A stretch of 13,117 bases of DNA from Phycisphaeraceae bacterium (GCA_020850375.1 JADZET010000191.1:1-13117); one strand, 5' to 3'. Positions 1 through 7,190 are shown, numbered from the stretch's first letter. Numbers and translations: made by a program. The notes: generated by a model from the sequence alone, not told the origin.

Positions 1-196
1 ACTCGCGCAGGAACAGCTCACCGGCGGGGGTCAGCGCCAGGGGCCTTACAGACCGGTCCAGCAGCGTCACGCCGAGCCGTTTCTCGAGCTGGCCCACCCG
101 CTGACTGACCGCGGACTGGGTGATGCCGTGCTTCTTGGCGGCGAGGCTGAAGCTGCGATGGCCGGCCACATCGCAGAAGAGACGAAGTGACTGCAT
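1..196 (-). CDS. LysR-family transcriptional regulator, N-terminal part (truncated by window edge)
   Basis: Reading the minus strand from the ATG at 196-194 gives 65 codons before the window ends. The protein opens MQSLRLFCDVAGHRSFSLAA and continues through ITQSAVSQRVGQLEKRLG and a final LTPAGE. This is the classic LysR winged helix-turn-helix: the recognition helix is ITQSAVSQRVGQLE (about residues 25-38), followed by the wing LGVTLLDRS and the start of the linker helix. Proteins of this family bind DNA as tetramers and switch a target operon on a small-molecule signal sensed by a C-terminal domain, which lies outside the window. The inducer and targets therefore cannot be named. The short N-terminus before the first helix supports this start. 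An inverted repeat 16 bases upstream suggests autoregulation. Many LysR genes control a divergently transcribed neighbour, which here would be the LEPR-XLL gene at 595, but the gap is long. Confidence 0.93.
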   Translation of the reverse strand, partial: MQSLRLFCDVAGHRSFSLAAKKHGITQSAVSQRVGQLEKRLGVTLLDRSVRPLALTPAGELFLRE

Positions 197-594
197 CGAA
201 GGTGAAGTTTAACATTAGGTCGTTTAATGTCAACCAGAACCAAGCATCATGCAATCTAATAGCTTCTGTCATGAGATCTTTAGATGGTTTACGTCCGGGA
301 TAGGGTGGTGACCGGCTAGGGGCACCCCGAGCACCGGGGGCTGTTCAGGCGGCAAAACTTCCCCAAGTTTCGGTCGGCGGATCAACGGAGGTCATCAACC
401 GCGATACGAGCATGAAAAAGGGGGGTCGGCAGACGGACAAATCACGCAAAATTATTGACTTAATGGCTGCGGCGTGATAAAGCCCTAGGTATAGGATGAA
501 ACCTATTCACAGCCCAATCGACACCCGCGGGTCCGCGGGGCATGTCATCTGTGTCGCGTCCTGACGGAATCTTGTTCATCAGGAGAACTATCCC
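197..594. other. Intergenic region between the LysR gene and the LEPR-XLL gene
   Basis: No convincing gene lies in this 398-base gap. Apart from the LysR operator, it holds a possible promoter for the rightward gene: TTGACT at 455-460 with a weak -10 (TAAAGC, 478-483) after 17 bases. It also holds a short inverted repeat ATAGG/CCTAT with a 6-base loop (491-506). A 21-codon ORF (412-477, beginning MKKGGRQTDK) has no properly spaced Shine-Dalgarno; the nearest GGAGG is 20 bases upstream. AGGAG at 581-585, nine bases before the ATG at 595, is the ribosome site of the next gene. Confidence 0.45.
212..230. promoter_or_regulatory. LysR-type operator (T-N11-A box) upstream of the LysR gene
   Basis: The sequence ACATTAGGTCGTTTAATGT is a perfect inverted repeat with 6-base arms (212-217 and 225-230) and a 7-base centre. 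It contains TTA-N7-TAA, the core form of the T-N11-A box bound by LysR proteins. It lies 16-34 bases upstream of the LysR start codon, where an autorepression site is expected. The region is AT-rich against a GC-rich background, consistent with a promoter. That this particular regulator binds here is inference from position and motif. Confidence 0.6.
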
Positions 595-3144
595 ATGCAG
601 CGTCATCACGCCAAGGCGAGGGGAGAGAGCATGGTTCACGCGAACGATTATCAGGCGGGGTTTGAGGCCATCGAGCCGCGACTGCTGATGTCGGCCGACA
701 TCAGCCTCCTCGGCGGTCCGCTGGCGAACCAGGAGATCCAGAGCGGCGACACGACGCCGATCTTCGCCGACTTCACCGACTTCGGCCACATGCGCGTCAG
801 CGACGACGGGAGCATCGTCCACGAGGCCACCCGGCTGTTCACGATCAAGAACGCCGGGGACGGGACGCTCAACCTCACCGGCTCGCCCGTGGTGACGATC
901 AGCGGCGCCGACGCGGCGGACTTTGTCGTCACCACCCAGCCGGCCTCGGCCAGCCTCGGCGAGGGTGAGACGACGACCTTCATGGTCACCTTCAACCCCA
1001 GCGTCGCCGACGAGCGCAGGGCCACGATCACCATCACCAGCGACGACGCGGACGAGGCGAGCTACAGCTTCGACATCGTGGGGCTGGGCGTGGACGCGGT
1101 GAGTCTGTACGGGGGGGTCTACGCGGGCACGACCGATCCTGGCTCGGGGGCGCACACCACCCTCGGTGAAAAGATCCAGGTGCACTACGCCCTCTACGAG
1201 GCCGACGGGACGTTCCATGAGACGTCGGCCGGCGGCGATCCGTTCGAGTTCGACCTGGGCTACGGGCAGGTGATCGACGGCTGGGAGATCGGCCTGCCGG
1301 GCATGGCCGTGGGCGAGAGCCGGACGCTGATCATCCCGCCCGCGATGGCCTACGGCGACTCGGGCCACTCCCTGTCGGGCAGGACGCTGATCTTCGAGGT
1401 GTACCTCGAGGACGTCACCCTCCCGCTCGCGCAGCCGCCGGAGATCGGGGTGGCGGGCAACGGGCAGGACATCACCGACGGCGACAGCACGCCGAGCGCG
1501 GCCGACGACACCGACTTCGGCGCCGTCCCGGCGGGCGTGCAGGTGACGCACATCTTCGAGATCTCGGCCTCGCACGGGCAGGGCACGTTCTTCATGCTCG
1601 GGAACCCGTACATCCAACTGCTCGGGCCGGACGCGGGGCACTTCTCGGTCGGCGAATTCATCTTCACCGACTCGACGCTCCAGTTCCCCGTGACCTTCAC
1701 CGCCCCGCAGGACGCGGGAGCCTACCAGGCGCAGGTCATGATCCCCAGCACGGACCCGGACGAGTCGCGCTTGAGCTTCATGATCCTGGGCGCCACCGAC
1801 CCGACCTACGCCCCGGACGACTTCGAGGCCAACGACACGGCCGACGCGGCGACGGACCTGGGCACGGGCAACCAGACGCTGACCGACCTGAACATCCACC
1901 AGGCCGGCGACGTGGACTGGTACGAGTGGACGCCCACCACCGAGGGCACGACGCGCGTGACGCTGACCTTCGAGGACGAGGAGGGGCCGCTGGTGGTGCA
2001 GGTCTACAACACGCAGGGGCAGTTGCTGAGCACCTCGCACGCCACGAGCGGGGGGCAGGTGCTGTGGCTGACGGGCGTGCCGGGCGAACCGGTGCGGCTG
2101 AAGGTCAGCAACCCCGAGGGGCTGAGCCAGCCGGAGTACCAGATGGCGATCCGCGAGATCGTGCCGGGCGACTTCAACAACGACGGCCGGGTGGACGTGC
2201 AGGACATCAACCCGTTCGTGCTGGCGCTCAGTGACCTAGCGGCTTACCAGGCGCAGTTCCCGGGCGTGGTGCTCAGTGAGATCGATCCCAACGGCGACGG
2301 CGTGATCAGCGTGCTGGACATCACGCCCTTCTCGTCGAGCCTGACCAAGAACTTCGACCTGTTCGACGAGGGGTGGTACCTCGCGGTGAACCCGGACGTG
2401 GCGGCGGACGTCGGCCCGGGCAAGGCCTGGGCGACGGCGTTCGAGCACTACCTCACGATCGGCCAGCAGGAAGGCCGCAGCCCCAGCCCCTACTTCGACG
2501 AGGCGTTCTACCTCGAGCGCAACCCGGACGTCGCGGCCGACACGGGCGAGGGCAAGATCTGGGCCAGCGGGTACGCCCACTACCTGGCGTTCGGCCAGCA
2601 CGAGGGTCGCAACCCCACGCCCTACTTCAACGAGGTGTTCTACCTGGCGCAGAACCCGGACGTGGCGGCGTCCGTCGCGGCGGGCTCGCAGCCCTCGGGC
2701 TACCTCCACTTCGTTCACTTCGGCCAGACCGAGGGGCGGCTGTGGAGCCCGATCTTCGACGAGGCGTACTACCTGGCGTCGAACCCGGACGTGGTGGCGG
2801 ACATCGGCACGCCGGCGCTGCGGTCGGCCTTCCATCACTTCATGTACTTCGGCCGGTATGAGGGACGGGCCTTCTCGGCGGTCTACGACGAGGCCTACTA
2901 CCTGGCCCAGAACCCGGACGTGGCGGCCGACGTCGGGGCGGGCAAGACCTGGGCGAGCGGGTTCGAGCACTTCCTGGCCGCGGGCCAGTTCGAGGCCCGG
3001 GCCTACAGCCCCTACTACAGCGAGACGGCCTACCTGCTGAACAACCCGGACGTGGCGGCGGAGGTCGGCCCGGGCCTGAAGTGGGCCACCGGGTTCGAGC
3101 ACTACGTGCTCTACGGCCAGTTCGAGGGCCGCATCGCGGTGTAG
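595..3144 (+). CDS. LEPR-XLL surface protein: anchor-D-like, FKBP, PPC, dockerin and six NPDV/EGR repeats
   Basis: This 849-residue protein is a mosaic. Residues 26-35 (IEPRLLMSAD) are the LEPR-XLL motif, an N-terminal signature of exported planctomycete proteins. Residues 36-165 and about 283-400 look like choice-of-anchor-D/ASH-type beta sandwiches (ADFVVTTQP, TITSDDADE). Residues 172-275 form an FKBP-type peptidyl-prolyl isomerase domain with Y198, F207, VIDGW (226-230), Y253 and F267 in place of the known active-site aromatics, but H208 where the family usually has Asp. Residues 405-520 resemble a bacterial pre-peptidase C-terminal (PPC) domain (DVDWYEW). Residues 523-586 contain two dockerin-like Ca loops (GDFNNDGRVDVQDI and DPNGDGVISVLDI). 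Six repeats fill the C-terminus. The start at 595 has AGGAG nine bases upstream and gives a basic N-terminus; M13 (631) also has a purine-rich leader and is an alternative. It is probably secreted or displayed on the cell surface. Its biological role is unknown. Confidence 0.88.
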   Translation: MQRHHAKARGESMVHANDYQAGFEAIEPRLLMSADISLLGGPLANQEIQSGDTTPIFADFTDFGHMRVSDDGSIVHEATRLFTIKNAGDGTLNLTGSPVVTISGADAADFVVTTQPASASLGEGETTTFMVTFNPSVADERRATITITSDDADEASYSFDIVGLGVDAVSLYGGVYAGTTDPGSGAHTTLGEKIQVHYALYEADGTFHETSAGGDPFEFDLGYGQVIDGWEIGLPGMAVGESRTLIIPPAMAYGDSGHSLSGRTLIFEVYLEDVTLPLAQPPEIGVAGNGQDITDGDSTPSAADDTDFGAVPAGVQVTHIFEISASHGQGTFFMLGNPYIQLLGPDAGHFSVGEFIFTDSTLQFPVTFTAPQDAGAYQAQVMIPSTDPDESRLSFMILGATDPTYAPDDFEANDTADAATDLGTGNQTLTDLNIHQAGDVDWYEWTPTTEGTTRVTLTFEDEEGPLVVQVYNTQGQLLSTSHATSGGQVLWLTGVPGEPVRLKVSNPEGLSQPEYQMAIREIVPGDFNNDGRVDVQDINPFVLALSDLAAYQAQFPGVVLSEIDPNGDGVISVLDITPFSSSLTKNFDLFDEGWYLAVNPDVAADVGPGKAWATAFEHYLTIGQQEGRSPSPYFDEAFYLERNPDVAADTGEGKIWASGYAHYLAFGQHEGRNPTPYFNEVFYLAQNPDVAASVAAGSQPSGYLHFVHFGQTEGRLWSPIFDEAYYLASNPDVVADIGTPALRSAFHHFMYFGRYEGRAFSAVYDEAYYLAQNPDVAADVGAGKTWASGFEHFLAAGQFEARAYSPYYSETAYLLNNPDVAAEVGPGLKWATGFEHYVLYGQFEGRIAV
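2362..3141 (+). repeat. Six in-frame 43-44-residue repeats (YxLxxNPDVA ... GQxEGR)
   Basis: The NPDV tetrapeptide recurs at residues 599, 643, 687, 730, 773 and 817 of the LEPR-XLL protein, so the period is 44, 44, 43, 43 and 44. Each unit runs roughly (F/Y)(D/N/S)E-x-x-YL-x-x-NPDV, then a Gly/Ala-rich turn, an aromatic stretch F-x-H(F/Y), and a closing GQ-x-EGR. Similar NPDVA repeats occur in large bacterial surface and secreted proteins. The repeats diverge at the DNA level, so they are an old protein repeat and not a recent tandem duplication. The last unit ends at the stop codon, which suggests the array is an adhesion or packing module that caps the protein. Confidence 0.9.
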
Positions 3145-3173
3145 CCCCCCACTGCTGCCATCCCCAGAATCAC

Positions 3174-3231
3174 CGAAGGACGTCGGCTGGCCATTGGCCC
3201 CTGGGCCCGTGGCCAGCCGATGATTCCTTCG
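3174..3231 (+). terminator. Strong hairpin after the LEPR-XLL gene
   Basis: A perfect 11-bp stem (TCGGCTGGCCA at 3183-3193 with TGGCCAGCCGA at 3210-3220) encloses a 16-base loop. It can be extended by CGAAGGA (3174-3180) pairing with TCCTTCG (3225-3231) across a small internal loop. It starts 30 bases after the stop at 3144. There is no T-run, so factor-independent termination is uncertain. The lower stem ends one base before the GTG at 3233, so it could instead affect translation of the glycosyltransferase. Confidence 0.6.
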
Positions 3232-3232
3232 C

Positions 3233-4525
3233 GTGACAAGCCCGCCCCCGCAAGCTTCCGAGCCGATGCCCCCGCCGCCGTCCAATGACCCGCGGCCGGT
3301 GATCGCGCACGTGCTGCACCGGCTCGAGATCGCCGGGGCCGAGGTGCTCGCGTCGGACCTGAGCCGACGGCTCTCGGACCGGTTCCGGTTCGTCTTCTTC
3401 TGCCTCGACGGCGTCGGGCCGCTCGGGCGAACGCTGATCCATGAGGGCTTCGAGGTCTTCGACCTCTACCGCCGTCCCGGCGTGGACCTGCGCGTGACGC
3501 GGCGGATGGGGCAGCTCGTCCGCGAGAACCATGTTCAACTCCTGCACGCCCATCAGTACACGCCCTTCTTCTACGCGGGCCTCTCACGCGGGTGGCGGTC
3601 CTCGCCGCGAATCCTGTTCACGGAGCACGGCCGGCATTACCCCGACCCCCGGAAGGTCAAGCACATCCTGGCCAACAGGCTTCTGCTCTTGCGCAAGAAC
3701 GACCGGGTGACGGCGGTGGGCGAGTTCATCGCGCGAGCGCTGATCCGCAACGAGGGCATCGGGGCCGGGCGGATCGAGGTCGTGCCCAACGGCATCGACG
3801 CGACGGCGTTTGAATCGCATTCACCCGCGCTGAGCGTCGCGGACCAGGACAAGACGACGCGCGACCCGCGCGGCCGGCAGGTTCGGCAGGAGCTGGGCAT
3901 CCGGCCGGACCAATTGGCGGTGCTCCAGGTGGCGAGGTTCCACGCGGTCAAGGATCACGGCACGGCCCTGCGCGCGTTCGCGGCGGCGCTGCAGCGCCGG
4001 ATGGAATCGGGACCGTCGGGTCAGGCCCCCCCGCTGCTGCTGCTGGCCGGGGATGGGGAGCTGCGATCGGACATGGAGCTGCTGACCCAGGAGCTGGGCA
4101 TCGCCAAATACGTCAGATTCCTGGGCGTGCGGCGGGACGTGCCGGCGCTGATGGCGGCGGCGGACGTGTTCCTGCTCAGCAGCCTGTCGGAGGGATTGTC
4201 CGTGACGCTGCTCGAGGCGATGGCGGCGGGCCTGCCGATCGTGGCCACCGATGTCGGCGGCAACGGCGAGGCGGTCGAACACGGCGTGACGGGCCTGCTG
4301 GCCCCGCGTCAGGATCACGCCCAACTGGCTGAGCATCTGGTCACGCTCTGGAACGATCCCACGCTCCGCCGGCGAATGGGCGAGGCGGGCCGGCAACGCC
4401 AGCAAGCGCGGTTCACCCAGCAGGGCATGCACGGGCGCTACCTGACGATCTACCGCCAGATGCTCGGCCTGGCGCCCCCGGAAGAAGGACCCCCGGAAGA
4501 AGGGGATGGCGGCGCGGGTGTCTGA
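3233..4525 (+). CDS. GT4-family glycosyltransferase (GT-B fold)
   Basis: The 430-residue product is a typical retaining GT4 enzyme that moves a sugar from a nucleotide donor to a glycan or lipid acceptor, usually in exopolysaccharide, LPS or glycoconjugate synthesis. The N-terminal domain opens PVIAHVLHRLEIAGAE, the usual glycine turn of the acceptor domain, and carries LLHAHQY and FTEHGRHY. The C-terminal donor domain has VLQVARFHAVKDHGT, LAGDGELR, FLGVRRDVPALMAAAD and the E-x7-E signature (E320 and E328 in SEGLSVTLLEAMA), followed by GLPIVATDVGGNGE. The length is normal for the family. The start is uncertain: GTG 3233 and in-frame ATG 3266 (residue 12) both lack a Shine-Dalgarno, and conservation begins only after residue 20. 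The C-terminus ends in a low-complexity PPEEGPPEEG tail. The sugar and acceptor cannot be predicted, and no other glycan genes lie beside it. Confidence 0.93.
   Translation: MTSPPPQASEPMPPPPSNDPRPVIAHVLHRLEIAGAEVLASDLSRRLSDRFRFVFFCLDGVGPLGRTLIHEGFEVFDLYRRPGVDLRVTRRMGQLVRENHVQLLHAHQYTPFFYAGLSRGWRSSPRILFTEHGRHYPDPRKVKHILANRLLLLRKNDRVTAVGEFIARALIRNEGIGAGRIEVVPNGIDATAFESHSPALSVADQDKTTRDPRGRQVRQELGIRPDQLAVLQVARFHAVKDHGTALRAFAAALQRRMESGPSGQAPPLLLLAGDGELRSDMELLTQELGIAKYVRFLGVRRDVPALMAAADVFLLSSLSEGLSVTLLEAMAAGLPIVATDVGGNGEAVEHGVTGLLAPRQDHAQLAEHLVTLWNDPTLRRRMGEAGRQRQQARFTQQGMHGRYLTIYRQMLGLAPPEEGPPEEGDGGAGV
4475..4503 (+). repeat. 15-bp tandem duplication in the 3' end of the glycosyltransferase gene
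   Basis: The unit CCCCCGGAAGAAGGA (4475-4489) is repeated at 4490-4503, changing only at its final base. It is in frame and encodes PPEEG twice. A complementary CTTCCGGGGG lies downstream at 4542-4551, just past the stop, so the second copy could pair with it across a 42-base loop. Confidence 0.75.
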
Positions 4526-4557
4526 CACGGCTTCCGAGGCACTTCCGGGGGGCAAAC

Positions 4558-4588
4558 TTGGCTTGTCATTGCGGGGGTGGTCGATAAT
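4558..4588 (+). promoter_or_regulatory. Possible promoter for the carboxypeptidase gene
   Basis: In the 131-base gap before the gene at 4657, GATAAT (4583-4588, five of six matches to the -10 consensus) follows TTGGCT (4558-4563) at a long 19-base spacing. TTGTCA at 4563-4568 is a better -35 hexamer but only 14 bases away. The stretch is more AT-rich than its surroundings. This is weak evidence, since promoter consensus in this phylum is poorly defined. Confidence 0.3.
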
Positions 4589-4656
4589 GGTTGTCGAACC
4601 TTGAGGCTATGCTGTGGGCTGACGACCCGACGACTTCATGAAAGGATCCGTGACTG

Positions 4657-6333
4657 ATGTTCCTGACGCGGCGGAGAGACGTGGCGGTGGCGGGCTGGGC
4701 GCTGCTGATGACGGCGGGGACGGCGCTCGGCGGGCTGCAGTCGGAGGTGCGGGGGTTCCTGGCCAAGCAGGACCTGCGGCAGACGAAGGTGGGGCTCTAC
4801 TTCCAGGACCTGACCACGGACGAGGAGCTGGCGCGATTCGACCCGGACCAGCTCATGATGCCGGCGAGCAACATGAAGCTGGTGACGACGGCGGCGGCGC
4901 TGGACGTTCTCGGTCCGGACTACCTGTTCCGCACGGAGCTGCGGGTGATCGACGGGCCGGAGCTCGATCAGGTGCAGGCCACGGCCGCGACGGACCCGGC
5001 GACGACGGCGACGGGCCAGGGCATGCCCCTGAACTCGCGGCCGATCCTGGTCATCCGCGGCGGGGGCGACCCGGCGTTCGGCGACCCGGACGTGCTGGCG
5101 GAATTCGGCAAGGACATCGACTGGCTGGTCGAGGTGTGGGTCAAGGCCGTGCGGGACGCGGGGCTGACGGGCGTGAGCCGGCTGGTGGTCGACGACAACA
5201 TCTTCGACCATGAGTTCGTGCACCCGTCCTGGCCGAAGGATCAACTGGACAAGTGGTACTGCGCCCAGGTGTCGGGCCTGAACTTCCACGAGAACTGCGT
5301 GTACCTGTTCCTGGCGCCGACGCGTCCGGGCGAGTCGCCGGAGGTGCGGATCCTGCCGCAGATGACGGGGCTGGTGGCGGTGAATCAGGCGCGGACGGGG
5401 CGGTCGGACACGTTCGGGGTGGGCCGGCAGCCGGGGACGAACGACTTCGTGGTGCGCGGGGAGGTCAAGAACCGCAACCGCGAGCCGGTGGCGGTGACGG
5501 TGCACGACCCGGCGATGTTCTTCGGTCAGGTGCTGGCGGACCGGCTGCGCAGGGCGGGGATCGAGGTCGGCCAGGTCGAGCGGGGTGAGGAGTCCTCGCC
5601 GCTGCCGCCGGGGCGGGTGCTGCACGCGTTCCAGACGACGATGCCGCTGATCCTGGCGCGGGCGAACAAGGACTCACGGAACCTGTACGCCGAGGCGCTG
5701 CTCAAGCGGATGGGCCAGCAGCTCACGGGCACCCCGGGTAGCTGGGCGAACGGGGCGGCGGCGGTGCGGATGTTCCTGACGGAGAACCTCGGCGCCGGGG
5801 CGGCCGCGGCGCAGGTGGCCGACGGCTCGGGCCTGAGCCGGGACGACCGCGTCACCGCGCGGATGCTCGTTCAGATCCTCGACAAGATGTACCACGACCC
5901 GCAGCGCGGGCCGCTGTTCATCCGCAGCCTGTCGGTGGCGGGCGAGGACGGCACGCTCGAGAAGCGACGGCTGCTGACGGAGAAGATGCCCGCGCTGGTG
6001 CTGGCCAAGAGCGGCTACATCCGCGGGGTGACGAACCTCAGCGGCTACCTGGTGATCCCGCCCCCGGAAGAGGCCGCGCAGGCCTCGCCGGCCGCGGCGG
6101 GGGCGAACGCCGGCACGCAGGCAGCCACCGAGCCGGCCGAGGACGTGATGGATCAGGTGAACGTGGGGCGGGTCGTGGCCTTCTCGATGCTGTTCAACGA
6201 CTACCAGCCGCCGATCCAGCACTACACGGTCAAGGAGATCCAGGACAAGCTGCTGCGCCTGGTGGCCGAGAAGCTGGTCAGGGAGCAGTCGCCCCCGCCG
6301 GCGACGAGTCAGACGCCGCAGTTGGGCGGGTGA
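4657..6333 (+). CDS. dacB: D-alanyl-D-alanine carboxypeptidase/endopeptidase (PBP4 type, peptidase S13)
   Basis: The 558-residue product is a class C low-molecular-weight penicillin-binding protein. It would trim terminal D-Ala from, or cut cross-links in, peptidoglycan in the periplasm. A basic start (MFLTRRR) and a hydrophobic stretch at about residues 8-24 form a signal peptide. The three active-site motifs are present in order: SxxK as S71-N-M-K74 (in PASNMKLVT), SxN as S340-R-N342 (in DSRNLYAEALLK) and KTG as K451-S-G453 (in LAKSGYIRG). The roughly 270 residues between the first two motifs match the large inserted domains of PBP4. AAAGGA at 4641-4646 lies ten bases before the ATG. A Pro/Ala-rich insert at about residues 468-493, and a Pro/Thr/Gln-rich end, look like flexible linkers. 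This fits the view that planctomycetes make peptidoglycan. Confidence 0.95.
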   Translation: MFLTRRRDVAVAGWALLMTAGTALGGLQSEVRGFLAKQDLRQTKVGLYFQDLTTDEELARFDPDQLMMPASNMKLVTTAAALDVLGPDYLFRTELRVIDGPELDQVQATAATDPATTATGQGMPLNSRPILVIRGGGDPAFGDPDVLAEFGKDIDWLVEVWVKAVRDAGLTGVSRLVVDDNIFDHEFVHPSWPKDQLDKWYCAQVSGLNFHENCVYLFLAPTRPGESPEVRILPQMTGLVAVNQARTGRSDTFGVGRQPGTNDFVVRGEVKNRNREPVAVTVHDPAMFFGQVLADRLRRAGIEVGQVERGEESSPLPPGRVLHAFQTTMPLILARANKDSRNLYAEALLKRMGQQLTGTPGSWANGAAAVRMFLTENLGAGAAAAQVADGSGLSRDDRVTARMLVQILDKMYHDPQRGPLFIRSLSVAGEDGTLEKRRLLTEKMPALVLAKSGYIRGVTNLSGYLVIPPPEEAAQASPAAAGANAGTQAATEPAEDVMDQVNVGRVVAFSMLFNDYQPPIQHYTVKEIQDKLLRLVAEKLVREQSPPPATSQTPQLGG

Positions 6334-6383
6334 GCGGGGGGCTGGATGATCCGCCTTTCCTACCCCCCGTGAGTGGAGAACCC

Positions 6384-6863
6384 ATGGAGCCGACAGACCG
6401 CGCATTGCTCGATCCGGTGGTCGGGGTTCTGCTGGTGATGCTGGACAACCAGGCGGCGCGGACGAGGCACGCACTCGAGGGGATCGAGGAGCGCGAGTTT
6501 CTCGCGGCGCCCGGGGGTGACTGCCATTCGGTGCAGCAGATCGGCCGGCACCTGGTCCAGCTGCGGCAGCTCCAGCTCCTGATCTTGACCGGGGGGCAGC
6601 CTGCCGGGGCCCCGCCGTTGGCGGGCTCGGCTGCGGAATTGATGGGCCAACTGACCGAGGCGACGGCGCCGGTGCGCCAGGCGATCATGACGCATGAACC
6701 GGGAGACTGGCTGAGTGCGCCCGCGTCGCCGCGGCCCGGGCCGTGGGGGAGTGACGCGACGATCGTGCGCTTCGCCCGGCCGTTCAATGACTTTACGAAT
6801 CACCTCGGGGCGATCCGAGCGATCCGGCGCATCCTCGGGCGGCCGGCTCCGGGAGTCCAGTGA
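6384..6863 (+). CDS. DinB-like four-helix protein
   Basis: The 159-residue product is mostly helical and resembles the DinB/YfiT superfamily of metal-binding four-helix bundles, which includes thiol-dependent S-transferases and many proteins of unknown function. Features that fit are a first helix around LDNQAARTRHALEGIEE, a second helix with HSVQQIGRHLVQLRQLQ, and a closing helix FNDFTNHLGAIRAIRRILG of the type that ends DinB proteins. The usual three-His metal site is only partly visible (His in the second and last helices), so metal binding is unsure. ATG 6384 has GGAG five bases upstream. A longer GTG start at 6330 would overlap the carboxypeptidase stop, but it adds an unstructured Pro/Gly-rich 18-residue extension and is less likely. 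The gene follows the carboxypeptidase by 50 bases and could share its transcript. Confidence 0.6.
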   Translation: MEPTDRALLDPVVGVLLVMLDNQAARTRHALEGIEEREFLAAPGGDCHSVQQIGRHLVQLRQLQLLILTGGQPAGAPPLAGSAAELMGQLTEATAPVRQAIMTHEPGDWLSAPASPRPGPWGSDATIVRFARPFNDFTNHLGAIRAIRRILGRPAPGVQ

Positions 6864-6871
6864 GGCGAATC

Positions 6872-6892
6872 GTCGCGGGCCCGGGCCCCGAC
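6872..6892 (+). terminator. GC-rich hairpin after the DinB-like gene
   Basis: GTCG (6872-6875) pairs with CGAC (6889-6892), and within it GGGCCCGGGCCC is a perfect 12-base palindrome. With one bulged C this gives an 8-bp stem and a CCGG loop, nine bases after the stop at 6863. There is no T-run, so termination would have to rest on the hairpin or on Rho. Confidence 0.4.
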
Positions 6893-6928
6893 CGACGCCG
6901 TGAGCAATGATCGAGGACGGCGGTAAAC

Positions 6929-6934
6929 TATAGT
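6929..6934 (+). promoter_or_regulatory. Candidate -10 element for the Pmp3-like gene
   Basis: TATAGT matches the -10 consensus at five of six bases, in an AT-rich pocket within GC-rich DNA. It sits in the perfect palindrome AACTATAGTT (6927-6936). No good -35 hexamer lies 16-18 bases upstream. Use of this site would leave a leader of about 85 bases before the start at 7026. Confidence 0.35.
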
Positions 6935-7025
6935 TGAGTTGTCGGGTCCTGCCGGTCGTTTGAGCATTTCCGATTCATTCTTTTCCGCGTCCCCAGTCAC
7001 CTCGCACGCGAAGGAGAATCCGCCC

Positions 7026-7190
7026 ATGACGATCGTGAAAATCATCCTGGCCCTGCTGCTGCCCCCCGTGGCCGCGTTCCTGCAGGTCGGCGTGACCAAG
7101 CACTTCTGGATCAACTTGGTCCTGAGCCTGCTGTTCTTCGTGCCGGGGGTGATCCACGCGCTGTGGCTGGTGCTGACGGACCAGAAGTAG
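7026..7190 (+). CDS. Pmp3/YqaE-family small membrane protein
   Basis: This 54-residue hydrophobic peptide has the family's two-helix layout. A first membrane segment at about residues 4-18 contains the hallmark LLPPVAAFLQVG. A short basic turn (TKHFW) follows, then a second segment at about residues 27-50 including FFVPGVIHALWLVL. Members of the Pmp3/YqaE (UPF0057) family sit in the inner or plasma membrane and are linked to salt and membrane-potential stress; their molecular action is unclear. AAGGAG (7011-7016) nine bases before the ATG fixes the start. The length is normal. It appears to be its own transcription unit, with a -10-like element upstream, or else is read together with the hydrolase that follows. 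Confidence 0.93.
   Translation: MTIVKIILALLLPPVAAFLQVGVTKHFWINLVLSLLFFVPGVIHALWLVLTDQK

Noticed and set aside
412..477. 21-codon ORF beginning MKKGGRQTDK in the intergenic region
   Set aside because: The nearest Shine-Dalgarno-like GGAGG is 20 bases upstream, too far to use, and the ORF overlaps the best -35 candidate. Nothing else supports it.
460..2040. Long minus-strand open frame antisense to the surface-protein gene (similar ones at 2236-3285, 4636-5625 and, on the plus strand, 7984-9267)
   Set aside because: The translations are Arg/Val/Leu/His-rich with no domain or motif, and they mirror the GC-rich third positions of the real genes opposite them. They are shadows.
2362..3141. Repeat array considered as a CRISPR or DNA-level tandem repeat
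   Set aside because: The units are in frame, 129-132 bases long, diverged at DNA level and conserved as protein. There are no spacers.
6330..6383. GTG start of the DinB-like gene overlapping the carboxypeptidase stop
   Set aside because: ATG 6384 has GGAG five bases upstream. The extra 18 residues are Pro/Gly-rich with no family match.
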